This document shows, in pieces, positions 1 through 14,300 of a stretch of DNA of 64,000 nt. The stretch's first letter is position 1. The number at the start of each line of letters is the position of its first letter. Source of the stretch: Aradus depressus (lineage: Eukaryota > Arthropoda > Insecta > Hemiptera > Aradidae); assembly GCA_963662175.1 (NCBI GenBank), contig OY759216.1:35357087-35421086 (forward strand). Direction: 5' to 3'. The translations under genes were made by a program, and so were the position numbers. Below the pieces are notes generated by a model that worked only from the letters and a program-made list of their open reading frames with translations, was not told the DNA's origin and searched no databases.

Positions 1-129
1 CTTTTAGCTTCTTTCAATTGAAAAAAAATCTGCTGTAATTTTAAAAAACCGTTCAATTTTAACGATAAAAAAAAGTAGGACCATCTTACAATTTTTAATT
101 CTTTATGTATATTATTATTTTTGTTTTAG

Positions 130-578
130 ACGAGAAGTGTCCCAAAAAGAGTTGAAGTTGGTATTGAGGCGATCGAAGAGCTGCGAGGCCGAGAGGAAGG
201 CAGCATAACGACTGGTGGCTATGGACGGAACTACTCAGTCCAGGCTGGTTACGTTGATACAACTTCTCCATCGGGTGCCCCGTCTTTTGTCCCCCAGTCA
301 GTTCGGATCGCTGTCTATTTTGCATTTCTTGCATTATTCTATTCCTTCCTTAATCAGTCACAATTCTTGGTAAGTCAGTTGTGTTACTACTTTTGTATTA
401 TATACATGATTTTCCATAATATCATTAGGCGTATCTAACCTGTTTACTAATGTCCCCTAACAGAATGTCTAGATTTAGTTATACATCTAAACAATGCAAA
501 TAGGTCCATTAAAAAAATATATAGGATTATGTGCCGAATTACCGTGCGTGAAGCTAAATTATTTTATCTTCAACAGTG

Positions 579-636
<58 letters not shown>

Positions 637-2328
637 GTGTACAGCACTAGTTTATGGGTTCTAGCCTATCTACTCTGATTGCAGATGCATTCATAGATAG
701 TTTTGAGAAGGAGAAGTTAGAGAAAACTCCATTTAAACTGATATTACATTCTGGAAGTGTTGTGTCGACTACATGTTAGTACTTTTTAACGGGACAGATA
801 GACAAATCCAATTATTTTTCGATAATGTCAACAAGGTTCACAATAAAATAAAATTCACGTTAGAAGTAGGAGGCCAAATACTAAATGTCTAGATTTTCAG
901 ATTAATATTACTAATAAAAAATCGAATTTAGCATTTACAGAAACCTGACAACAGATAACGCGGTACACCTTCACTTCAAATTGTCTTACCAACTTCAATT
1001 ACGCGGCCTTCTACTCGATGATCCACAGAGCCCACTCAGTTCCAATGAGGCAGAAATCAATAGAAAAAGAACTTGATAGAAATAGGGAAAAACAATAGCT
1101 ACATAAAAAAAGTTTAAAACAAACAATTATATAAATAAATTTACTAAATTATAAAAACAATATAGTTTCTAATGAATGAACCAGCCTGACATATTACGGG
1201 AGTATTACGAGAAAAATAGGGTATAACATTCCATGAGGCAGTGCTTAGAAGAGATATAGATAGGGGAACAAAACTAAAATTGAGAATAAACGTGGCGTAT
1301 GTAGCCTTCAGGGCGCGATGTGCAACCAATTGTATTGAACTTAAAAACAGAATTAAGAATATGTAACTGAACGGAGAATGGAACCAAGGCAACCGTTTCA
1401 CTTCCCTACCCACATTATCGACAACAGCCACGCTTTTTTATTTCATTAATATTCTCATGTCCTCACTAATCATTTTGTTAAATACACAATCATCATTTCA
1501 CACATATCACTTGTTGAATTTAATAACTTTAGTTTTACCACTGTTATTAGATAGGCAGGAAAAAATGTTAGAACAAATTCCTAACTGTAGAGTCACTGGG
1601 ATTTCCGAGTTGGGTGGAAGTTCCTTACCTGATGTATAAGAATGGTTTGGAAACCGTAAGTCTATGTATGCAATTTTTATGGAATAACAAGATTTCAAAA
1701 ATAATTTTGTTTTATTTATCAACTTACGAGACATTACTGTAGTTCGATCGTACTGCTATGTACCTCCTTATTGGTTCGAAATTAGTACCGATTGGTTTAT
1801 AGGTTCCATAATTACATTTTGATGCCCTTCCGCTTGAAACTGCTTCTTTTGTTTATATTATATTTATCTACTTTGGTTTAACTTCCCAAAGGACGGGTTC
1901 TCTGCAGTTTGCTACCTTTCTAGCTCTACCATGGATTCTGTCGCAGTGACATTTTTTCTTCAATTTATTCTACTTTTTATTAAACAAATTAAAGACAAAA
2001 TACCCAGATTGCCTAATACATCACGAAATTGCTTTATAACACAGGTTTATTTTCGATTGTCATCTGCTAATTATTTCGTTTTTCCCCCGAAGTTTTATCC
2101 ATGATAATTGTTTTCTTTGTGATGTTGCAGTTTGGGGTTGTGGTTGGTGTATTTCTGAGTTTGGAATTTGGTTTTTTTTCTGAGTCATGTTTTCAATGGC
2201 TATGTGGGCTGAATGGCCGAAGGGACTCCCACCTCAATGAGGGTCTATCTTACCAGAATAATCCTCTTCCTCGACATAAGGAGGTGGTCAGCTTTATAAG
2301 AGGCGCCTCTCCTACAGCTAATCATGAG
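130..2328 (+). other. TEX2: TEX2 membrane-hairpin exons (130-369 and 2131-2328)
   Basis: The first exon ends in a hydrophobic run beginning VRIAVYFAFLALFYSFL. It splices in phase 0 to a second hydrophobic run, FGVVVGVFLSLEFGFF. Together they make the paired membrane segments that anchor TEX2 in the ER. Borders are ttttag/ACGAGA, TTCTTG/gtaagt, gttgcag/TTTGGG and CATGAG/gtgagt. The intron between (370-2130) holds an (AT)n run and nothing else I recognise. Confidence 0.75.
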
Positions 2329-5300
2329 GTGAGTCTTCCTTCTCATTAATGCACAAACTACTTGCTTTGTACGCTTATATGCTATTTTTTTTTGCTATTT
2401 TTAAGTGAGAATGAAGCGAAAACTATTCAAATTCAGGTTTTATAGGAAATTATATTCTATTAAAAACATTTCTTGTGAATACAGGTTCGCAAACACTTCC
2501 TCGAAGATATTACCAATTAAAAAAAAAAGGTTTTGTAGTTCTTTCAACTCATGAAAGAATTGTTGTGTAATTTGTTATGACACACCTGAAAATGCCCCGA
2601 ATAAGCTAGTCCAGGACTCAGTACTGAAAGATACAAAATATACACTAATCTAAGAAATTAAGTAGATACTACTCCATATTAGAAATAATTGACTCTAATG
2701 GAAAGGACCTTTATTTGATTGTATACAACTTGATTTGATTGTATACAACTTGATTTGATTGTATAAAACTTGTATACATTAAATTAAAATTTTTATTTAA
2801 ACAATATGTCTGATTTTACCGAAAAAATACTAAAAATTGGGATCGAAAAAGTTAAGAAAATTGTTGTTTTCTTTCTACTTTTAACTCACAAATTGTATGT
2901 TGATAACGTACATTGCCACTCATTTGCATTTAAGACAGGTTGACAGGATCGAGGATGAAGCGACAGATATCTTCTTGAGACACCCGTTCCCTTTCTTCTA
3001 TTAAGACCTGTCGAGCTCTGTCAGCACTGTCGGTTGTCTAGGTCTCCATCGTGCTTAAAGATTAAATTTAGATTTAGTAGCATGTTGTACTGAGGGCAGT
3101 GACTCCTACTATCAGGAACGGGTTACTGACCGCTAAGTATACATAAACAACTTGCTGCGATATCACGTCCTCCCTATAGCTGAGGCAGCGATTGCCAGTG
3201 TTGAAAATTTAACCTTTTAGCAGGCTGGAGCACGGGCTCATCTGAGACAGTACTTATCGATCTCAATATTAGGCTGATAGAGTGGCTGATCTAACCCAAT
3301 TGCGATCATGTTTCTCATCTACCAGAGAAACGTTTAAGAGCAAGATTTAGACCCGAGCCCCCTGATAACGGGTATTGCCCCCTATTTCCATTTATGACAG
3401 GTTGTTGTTTTCATAGTATATCCCCACACTTACTTAATGAAGTTCCTGATGATTAGCCACAACACTTGAATTATACATTGTGTAATGACGTTGGTGTATT
3501 TATCTGTTGCAGGGTTGGATGAATGAGTTCTGTTCTGAGTATCAGCCCGAAATATATAACGTGAGACAAACAGACACAGTTTTTGTACGCCTTGGAGGAA
3601 GTCTGCTAACATTGGCAACGCCCCGACAGAAAATACCAAAAAGAGCTTTTTGGAATGAGCCAAAATACAAAGTACGCTTCGACAGAGAAAGAACCTACGA
3701 TATAACCAATTGCAAAGTGACCCTACTTCCTGACAAATTGGCGCATAAAAGGTAAGTGAATATATAATGTCCATTTCTAAATTTTCATTCCCCTAATCTA
3801 GTATAACCTTGAAATTAAAAAAATGTTTAGTATCTTCGGGCCATTCCGTTTATAATCAAGTTCTATAAGGATTTTGCCCCAGATACTTGACTTTTATCTC
3901 TGAATTCGAATTAGAAATAAGAACTATTCCATTACAGTCTTATCTTCTTACTCCTTAATGTTACGCTCAACAAGCATTCTCGTACATTTTAGTAAGGGTT
4001 GAAACTGAGTCCATTTCCTGAGTTCCAAGAAATCAACTTTGCCCAATCATGCCAAAAAGCAGTTTCTGTCTGACAGTTTGTTTGCTTCTCAATAAAAAGA
4101 AACATCTAAACTTGCATTGATAGCGGTCGCAGTCGGACCCCCGTTGTGAGACAAGCTATCCTCCTCACCAGGTCCCCCACTAAAAGTCTTGTTTATGTTT
4201 GTGAACGTGAAGTTTATGTAACTTCGTATTTCATAATTCGAAGTTCACTTCTGGTTCTTAACTTAAATCTTTTTGTTGAAGGATTTGGAGTAAGAAGTAT
4301 CCCATTTGTATTTTTCTCAACGCTGACTCTCATCTGGGAACTCGGTACAGAGAGAAAAGTTCTTCTACCCTGGATGTTGTATCTTTTCTGAAGAATGGTT
4401 TGTCGAAAAATGCCGAAGGTTCGTTGTTCTATATTGTATGGCGGAGCTAAAATTTTAATAATTTCTGAGTAGACGGATGGATAGGGAGTGTCAGCTGTGA
4501 CTTACTTCTCCCAACAAGCTATTTATTTGTTTATTTAACCACTAACTTCGCCTATTGAATCTATATTTTACAGATTGCAAGGAAATAAACTTGAAAAGAA
4601 AAAAGATTGCTCACATATTTTTTTTGTAATATTGAGATAGTAATTTTTTTATTTATTCTACAGTCTACAAAAACATTAAGCTGAAGTGTTGATCATAAGA
4701 ATAAATGCTGAAGTAAAAAGTAATACAAACTATTAAAAATAAATAGTAATTTTTTTATTTATTCTACAGTCTACAAAAACATTAAGCTGAAGTGTTGATC
4801 ATAAGAATAAATGCTGAAGTAAAAAGTAATACAAACTATTAAAAATAAATAGTAATTTTTTTATTTATTCTACAGTCTACAAAAACATTAAGCTGAAGTG
4901 TTGATCATAAGAATAAATGCTGAAGTAAAAAGTAATACAAACTATTAAAAATAAATAGTAATTTTTTTATTTATTCTACAGTCTACAAAAACATTAAGCT
5001 GAAGTGTTGATCATAAGAATAAATGCTGAAGTAAAAAGTAATACAAACTATTAAAAATAAATAGTAATTTTTTTATTTATTCTACAGTCTACAAAAACAT
5101 TAAGCTGAAGTGTTGATCATAAGAATAAATGCTGAAGTAAAAAGTAATACAAACTATTAAAAATAAATAGTAATTTTTTTATTTATTCTACAGTCTACAA
5201 AAACATTAAGCTGAAGTGTTGATCATAAGAATAAATGCTGAAGTAAAAAGTAATACAAACTATTAAAAATAAATAGTAATTTTTTTATTTATTCTACAGT

Positions 5301-8300
5301 CTACAAAAACATTAAGCTGAAGTGTTGATCATAAGAATAAATGCTGAAGTAAAAAGTAATACAAACTATTAAAAATAAATAGTAATTTTTTTATTTATTC
5401 TACAGTCTACAAAAACATTAAGCTGAAGTGTTGATCATAAGAATAAATGCTGAAGTAAAAAGTAATACAAACTATTAAAAATAAATAGTAATTTTTTTAT
5501 TTATTCTACAGTCTACAAAAACATTAAGCTGAAGTGTTGATCATAAGAATAAATGCTGAAGTAAAAAGTAATACAAACTATTAAAAATAAATAGTAATTT
5601 TTTTATTTATTCTACAGTCTACAAAAACATTAAGCTGAAGTGTTGATCATAAGAATAAATGCTGAAGTAAAAAGTAATACAAACTATTAAAAATAAATAG
5701 TAATTTTTTTATTTATTCTACAGTCTACAAAAACATTAAGCTGAAGTGTTGATCATAAGAATAAATGCTGAAGTAAAAAGTAATACAAACTATTAAAAAT
5801 AAATAGTAATTTTTTTATTTATTCTACAGTCTACAAAAACATTAAGCTGAAGTGTTGATCATAAGAATAAATGCTGAAGTAAAAAGTAATACAAACTATT
5901 AAAAATAAATAGTAATTTTTTTATTTATTCTACAGTCTACAAAAACATTAAGCTGAAGTGTTGATCATAAGAATAAATGCTGAAGTAAAAAGTAATACAA
6001 ACTATTAAAAATAAATAGTAATTTTTTTATTTATTCTACAGTCTACAAAAACATTAAGCTGAAGTGTTGATCATAAGAATAAATGCTGAAGTAAAAAGTA
6101 ATACAAACTATTAAAAATAAATAGTAATTTTTTTATTTATTCTACAGTCTACAAAAACATTAAGCTGAAGTGTTGATCATAAGAATAAATGCTGAAGTAA
6201 AAAGTAATACAAACTATTAAAAATAAATAGTAATTTTTTTATTTATTCTACAGTCTACAAAAACATTAAGCTGAAGTGTTGATCATAAGAATAAATGCTG
6301 AAGTAAAAAGTAATACAAACTATTAAAAATAAATAGTAATTTTTTTATTTATTCTACAGTCTACAAAAACATTAAGCTGAAGTGTTGATCATAAGAATAA
6401 ATGCTGAAGTAAAAAGTAATACAAACTATTAAAAATAAATAGTAATTTTTTTATTTATTCTACAGTCTACAAAAACATTAAGCTGAAGTGTTGATCATAA
6501 GAATAAATGCTGAAGTAAAAAGTAATACAAACTATTAAAAATAAATAGTAATTTTTTTATTTATTCTACAGTCTACAAAAACATTAAGCTGAAGTGTTGA
6601 TCATAAGAATAAATGCTGAAGTAAAAAGTAATACAAACTATTAAAAATAAATAGTAATTTTTTTATTTATTCTACAGTCTACAAAAACATTAAGCTGAAG
6701 TGTTGATCATAAGAATAAATGCTGAAGTAAAAAGTAATACAAACTATTAAAAATAAATAGTAATTTTTTTATTTATTCTACAGTCTACAAAAACATTAAG
6801 CTGAAGTGTTGATCATAAGAATAAATGCTGAAGTAAAAAGTAATACAAACTATTAAAAATAAATAGTAATTTTTTTATTTATTCTACAGTCTACAAAAAC
6901 ATTAAGCTGAAGTGTTGATCATAAGAATAAATGCTGAAGTAAAAAGTAATACAAACTATTAAAAATAAATAGTAATTTTTTTATTTATTCTACAGTCTAC
7001 AAAAACATTAAGCTGAAGTGTTGATCATAAGAATAAATGCTGAAGTAAAAAGTAATACAAACTATTAAAAATAAATAGTAATTTTTTTATTTATTCTACA
7101 GTCTACAAAAACATTAAGCTGAAGTGTTGATCATAAGAATAAATGCTGAAGTAAAAAGTAATACAAACTATTAAAAATAAATAGTAATTTTTTTATTTAT
7201 TCTACAGTCTACAAAAACATTAAGCTGAAGTGTTGATCATAAGAATAAATGCTGAAGTAAAAAGTAATACAAACTATTAAAAATAAATAGTAATTTTTTT
7301 ATTTATTCTACAGTCTACAAAAACATTAAGCTGAAGTGTTGATCATAAGAATAAATGCTGAAGTAAAAAGTAATACAAACTATTAAAAATAAATAGTAAT
7401 TTTTTTATTTATTCTACAGTCTACAAAAACATTAAGCTGAAGTGTTGATCATAAGAATAAATGCTGAAGTAAAAAGTAATACAAACTATTAAAAATAAAT
7501 AGTAATTTTTTTATTTATTCTACAGTCTACAAAAACATTAAGCTGAAGTGTTGATCATAAGAATAAATGCTGAAGTAAAAAGTAATACAAACTATTAAAA
7601 ATAAATAGTAATTTTTTTATTTATTCTACAGTCTACAAAAACATTAAGCTGAAGTGTTGATCATAAGAATAAATGCTGAAGTAAAAAGTAATACAAACTA
7701 TTAAAAATAAATAGTAATTTTTTTATTTATTCTACAGTCTACAAAAACATTAAGCTGAAGTGTTGATCATAAGAATAAATGCTGAAGTAAAAAGTAATAC
7801 AAACTATTAAAAATAAATAGTAATTTTTTTATTTATTCTACAGTCTACAAAAACATTAAGCTGAAGTGTTGATCATAAGAATAAATGCTGAAGTAAAAAG
7901 TAATACAAACTATTAAAAATAAATAGTAATTTTTTTATTTATTCTACAGTCTACAAAAACATTAAGCTGAAGTGTTGATCATAAGAATAAATGCTGAAGT
8001 AAAAAGTAATACAAACTATTAAAAATAAATAGTAATTTTTTTATTTATTCTACAGTCTACAAAAACATTAAGCTGAAGTGTTGATCATAAGAATAAATGC
8101 TGAAGTAAAAAGTAATACAAACTATTAAAAATAAATAGTAATTTTTTTATTTATTCTACAGTCTACAAAAACATTAAGCTGAAGTGTTGATCATAAGAAT
8201 AAATGCTGAAGTAAAAAGTAATACAAACTATTAAAAATAAATAGTAATTTTTTTATTTATTCTACAGTCTACAAAAACATTAAGCTGAAGTGTTGATCAT

Positions 8301-11300
8301 AAGAATAAATGCTGAAGTAAAAAGTAATACAAACTATTAAAAATAAATAGTAATTTTTTTATTTATTCTACAGTCTACAAAAACATTAAGCTGAAGTGTT
8401 GATCATAAGAATAAATGCTGAAGTAAAAAGTAATACAAACTATTAAAAATAAATAGTAATTTTTTTATTTATTCTACAGTCTACAAAAACATTAAGCTGA
8501 AGTGTTGATCATAAGAATAAATGCTGAAGTAAAAAGTAATACAAACTATTAAAAATAAATAGTAATTTTTTTATTTATTCTACAGTCTACAAAAACATTA
8601 AGCTGAAGTGTTGATCATAAGAATAAATGCTGAAGTAAAAAGTAATACAAACTATTAAAAATAAATAGTAATTTTTTTATTTATTCTACAGTCTACAAAA
8701 ACATTAAGCTGAAGTGTTGATCATAAGAATAAATGCTGAAGTAAAAAGTAATACAAACTATTAAAAATAAATAGTAATTTTTTTATTTATTCTACAGTCT
8801 ACAAAAACATTAAGCTGAAGTGTTGATCATAAGAATAAATGCTGAAGTAAAAAGTAATACAAACTATTAAAAATAAATAGTAATTTTTTTATTTATTCTA
8901 CAGTCTACAAAAACATTAAGCTGAAGTGTTGATCATAAGAATAAATGCTGAAGTAAAAAGTAATACAAACTATTAAAAATAAATAGTAATTTTTTTATTT
9001 ATTCTACAGTCTACAAAAACATTAAGCTGAAGTGTTGATCATAAGAATAAATGCTGAAGTAAAAAGTAATACAAACTATTAAAAATAAATAGTAATTTTT
9101 TTATTTATTCTACAGTCTACAAAAACATTAAGCTGAAGTGTTGATCATAAGAATAAATGCTGAAGTAAAAAGTAATACAAACTATTAAAAATAAATAGTA
9201 ATTTTTTTATTTATTCTACAGTCTACAAAAACATTAAGCTGAAGTGTTGATCATAAGAATAAATGCTGAAGTAAAAAGTAATACAAACTATTAAAAATAA
9301 ATAATAAAGAAAGAAAGAAATGAATATGTACAAAATGATACCAAACATATAAAAAAACACATTAATTATATTATTTATTCATTTTTTATTATTCATTTAC
9401 CACCATATTTTTGTACGTATTTTATTTATTTTTTTTATTATATATATAATAAATAAAATATGTACAAAATAAATGGTGGTAAATGAATAATAAAAAATAT
9501 ATAAATAATATAATTAATTCTATATTGTTTTATTATTGCTGTTTTTGTTTTTTTAGGTGATCAGAAAGATAGTCCTGAACTGAAAAGAAAATCAGACATA
9601 TTGGTAAGTGCAATTGCCTTATATTGGTGTAAGGGGAAACTTAATATATTTTAACTAAATACAGTAGACTCACTCTTAACCGGCGTTGTTGTATGTTTCT
9701 TGGGCTTTGAGGTTCATCTTCCGGCTCTTCTTTCTGAGGAGTTCTGCCAATAGTTCAAGGCGAATCTACACCACTTCTTCAGGTCACAGTGATCAACAAG
9801 TTTTACTGTGGCCTGAAAAAGGGGTGCGGATACGGCTCGAAATATTGACAGAATAAAGTCACCTCTGGAAGAAATGTCGGAAAAAAATGTACCTAAAAGG
9901 CCATATACAATTTTTATTAGGGATTTGGCAAAAAATATTTCAAAGAAATCGGATTTTAATAATCTGAGAAAGCAGTTATGCACTGGTACCATGTAGTTGG
10001 CTCGTTTCCGGAGGTTCAGGGTATAGTTTATTATGATCAGTTTTTTCCTCACTTGAAACCATTTTCAATTAAGAAGGCAACAAGGAAAAAAAATAGTTAC
10101 AAGCCCCTTGTATACCCTTGGCAGTATAACTCGGCGCGCGGGTAAGTAGGAGTCTACTGTATATCAATACTCATGAGGTTTTATGTGATTTTAGACTAAA
10201 AAGGAGCAAATAGCAGAGTTCAAGAACAATGTTGGAGGGAATGAGAGTCCGGAGGATGAAGGAGAGGTGACGTTTTATAGTTATGATGAGGATGAGGATG
10301 AAGAAGAAGAGGATGGAGGATGTGGAGGGGATTACGTCAAAGTCTCATCGTCCTTGGTGAACAAGAACAGTCTCTACCTCTTTGCAAGGACCGACCGAGA
10401 AAAGGATATATGGTAAGTTTCTCCTTAACAGTATATTATGTCTCTTCAGTGAATGATGTCCATTATCTATGCTGCCTTCTCGGCATATGAATGGATTCTT
10501 CTCACAAGACAAAGTAAACAAGAAATGAACAGAAATTACAAACTTTAATTGATATTACTATAGTAGCAACCATAAAGTAGAAGTGCTGAGCGGTTAGGGA
10601 GAACCACTTGCCAATACTGCTCCTCGGTAAATCCGCTCGCACCGAGATTAAAAATTAAACGGTTATTCGAAAATAATAAATGACTAATAACCCCTTTGAA
10701 AAAAAAAAAAAAAATGTTTATACACTAGGTGCACTGCTCCTGCTCACAAACCCCGCCTTGAATCCCGCCCCCTCTTGATCCCACACAACTTACTTATATT
10801 AAATTGAGTCGACACACCCTGAAAGGGGTTGTCTTACATTTGTTGGCCTTTTCATTCTCACACAGAATACAGCTGGAACAGATTGACATCAGAAGGGCAG
10901 ACGGCCTAACAAACGCATGCGCTCACATAGAATACAGAGTACAGAATTAATGAATTATGGACAAGCATAGTACCTACAGTCATGCTGGAAAGCATATGAA
11001 CCGATACGGAGACGGCCCCTTAATACTGTAACATGAGGTAGATGTTAAGCCCAACGCTATATAATTTCGCAATCTCCTTACTTTTTAATAGTAGAAATGA
11101 CATTAAAGAAAGGAATTTAAAAAAAATATTCAAGAATACTATAATAGCCGAATAGTATAGAATTATTATACTGTTGGTAAGTTATGTATTGCGTTTGAGA
11201 GACTACTGGTGGGATTACGGGATATAGGAGGAGACGTATCAGACAACTAAGGATGCACTTGTTGGTGGGTTTGGTACGTGACAAGCAAGGTAATAAACAG

Positions 11301-14300
11301 AACAGATAGACCACGAGCTTCTCCCTCAGTGGTCAGACTATAGTATCGTGTCTGGAAATGGCAGGAACGAGTCGATCCCCAAGAAAATATTTCTGAAGTT
11401 TCGTAATAAATGTATACCAACAATAGTTTCCTCACATAATTATCAGCCTATTGGTATTACCATGGCAATTAATTGACAATTTTTTGAGTCAACTACTATT
11501 TGTCTGCATTTATTATCAAATATTGGTAATGTCACCTTCCGAGAATGTTTTAATTTTTCATGTTAATTGAAAATATAACATTTTATTTAATTTTTTCAGG
11601 TTTAGACGACTTGTAGAAGCTTCTAAATCATCTTTATCACTGCTTTCGGTTGACAACATGAGTAGAAATGGTTCGACAACCCCCGTAGATGAGGTTACAG
11701 TAAGAGAACCTGAATTGAGTAGTAAAGGGGATTCGCCAACAAGAAAGGAGAGCAGCAGAGACAAGGACAGTAGGGAGGAGTCATCCGGCAAAAAAGAGAA
11801 GGAAGAGTCGTCGAAGAAAGACAAAGAGGAAGGAAAGAACAAACAGACGGACAAGGACAAGGAGGAAACGGAGAGTAAAAAGGAAATAAACTATGAACAT
11901 TATGTACAGTTCGTGTCACGGCTCGGAAAGAAAACATTTATAGTTGATGTAAGATTTATATCTTTATTTTAATTTCTTCTAGGTTTCATAAGCTTTAGTG
12001 CGCTGATTCGAAAATTTAATTCCAAGTCATCGGGCATCATCCTAAATCGACTTTAATAACATCGAGTATAAAGACATGCGCATGCGTTCCTTCGGAGGGG
12101 GCTTTAAAAGATCGTCCTGAGTTTGTGCGATGTGTCACTCGTTAAAAAACCCTATCATAGTTATGGCAAAATTAAGGACTCTCACAGCAGAGACTTTTGT
12201 CCAGGTAGTAGATATAATCTTGCAGTTGCAACATGAGACAAACATAAAAAAATTCATTGTTGTTAATTGTACTAAATGTAAGTAATTGTAATCTCAGTTT
12301 TAAGTTAGACCGTTCCCCATGTTAGCTTATTTTTTTGAACGCGAGACCTAAGAAAATCTATTGTAAGTTCCCAGAAGTGTCCTTACAGCACCCTTATTAT
12401 TTATTTATTTTTTAATGCAGAAGATTACCGCTGTTTTCTTCCATTGTTATGTTATAGCCGAGCCGTAAAAGCAATTGCTTGTTACGTTTGTACACTGATT
12501 TGGAATATAGACCGGGCTCTCATTTTCCTCGCCGCATTTCGTACACGTAAGGCTACGGACTTCTTCCCATCTTGTTGTGTAGGTGTCTTGTAACTATCTC
12601 CGTCTTGGTTCTAAGATCTATCCTGTTAATGTTTTGAAGCTCTTGGCTTCTCTTCTCAGAGGGTTTCGCATGGGTTTAGGGACCTTCTTCAGTACTGGCT
12701 GTAAAGGTCACCCAGTCTCTTTAATAACCGCTCTTAGGGTATTGTTGGAGAAGGGTGCCGGTCCTATGGGTGGCTTGTTGGCTTCCATCTTGACCAGTTT
12801 ATCAGCCTTCTCATTACCTTCAAACCCCTGATGCTCCGGCACGGATCCCCCCCTCCCCCCCACCCCCCTCCATCTTACTACTTTTGTACATGCGGTTACA
12901 TCGAAGTGGGATCTTGATGGGGTAAAGTTATTGCCTCAAACTAACTTATGTTATTATATGAGCTTTTATTGTATTCGAAATATTAGCATGTAAAAAAAAA
13001 GCGCTTTAATTTATTTTTCTACTTATGCCTTTCTGTTGTAGACCAAAGATAATGACGAATACATCTCTGTGTCACCTGAAGACGAAGGACTGGTATGGCT
13101 CAACATTTTGCTAGGTCGGATGGTGTACGATGCCATGCATGACCCTTACTGGATAGGGCAGATCCAGGAGAAGCTACAGAGAAAGATGTCCGTTATCAAG
13201 GTAGGCTGGACGAAAACACGTGCGAGTTAGAACTTCGGAATAATAATAGCTTAAATCCCTCTTGCCAGACATACTTAAGATTGAAGTATGTTCGAATGGG
13301 CTAGACGATTTTTGATTGGAGAATGATCTCTGTTTGCTTTAATATCAACCACCCTATTTGCCAATCAAGTTGAGAGGCTAATGTTGCTTTAAGTATGATT
13401 GTATAGGAAGGAATGTCAATTGTATGTTTCATTGTTCAGCATAGAACCCTCTTGCTTGGTGGGAGAAAAACATAATACTTTGATATTTAACGGTTTAATT
13501 TAGAAATTGTCTGGAAAATTAAATAAACTATTATTATTAGTTATGCAAACGTTTATTCGTTAGGCATGTCTTCCCTTTCAATAGCAAGTGTGTTCGCGAG
13601 ACCTTTTTTTGTTCGCTGTCGAAGAGCCTAAGTTCGAGAGCATTGGATTGGGTTTGCCTGCTCTTTACCATAGAGAAACCTCAAAAACATAGGTCAGTTG
13701 CCCGAGTGATATGAATCAGTTCACTCTCTCCGTCCTTTTGAAGTATGTTCTCACCTCGGATTATTATTCATGGTTGTATTAAACTCATGTTCAATTTTCA
13801 GCTCGCATAGTATAACGTTTATTTTAAATTTGGAAGATTAAATTATTTATTTGAAGCAATTTGTTTTTATCTTCTATTTTTTTTTTTTAGTTGCGCACGA
13901 CTGCGTATATAACCGTTTGGATTGATCATATATTATTCCCATATTTGTTTTTAACGTATGTTTTTCTATATTTTTCAGGTTCCTCAGTTCATGGAGGAGG
14001 TGGTGGTCTCGCAGGTGGAGGTATCGGATAGTGTCCCTGTGATCGAGCAAAGCCATCTGCCGAAGATCACCCACGACGGGATCTGGGTGGACCTGGAGAT
14101 GACCTACAGTGGCACTTTCAAGATGACCATGGAGACCAAGATCAATTTGATCAAATTGAAGAACTACGGAGCGATGGCAGGCAGGCCCCAGTCTGGAGGA
14201 GGGGAGGCGGCCGAAGGAGCTGCCGCTGCCACCTCTAGCGAGCCACCGTCGCACTCCACACCTGAGTGAGTACTGGACTAACAGATGTATAGGTGGGGAT

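Noticed and set aside
4574..4625. Possible TEX2 exon (tttacag/ATTGCAAGG ... to gtaata)
   Set aside because: It ends in phase 0 while the next exon needs phase 1, and the 17 encoded residues do not resemble TEX2.
4637..9300. Array mistaken for CRISPR
   Set aside because: The 106-bp units are identical throughout, with no variable spacers, and lie in a eukaryotic intron. It is a satellite.
9714..10052. Transposase ORF inside the pogo-like element
   Set aside because: There is no DDE motif or helix-turn-helix recognisable, and it has only 112 codons, so I treat the element as non-autonomous.
10560..10660. tRNA-like sequence (GTGCTGAGCGGTTAGGGAGA)
   Set aside because: The A box is only suggestive; no matching B box or cloverleaf could be drawn.
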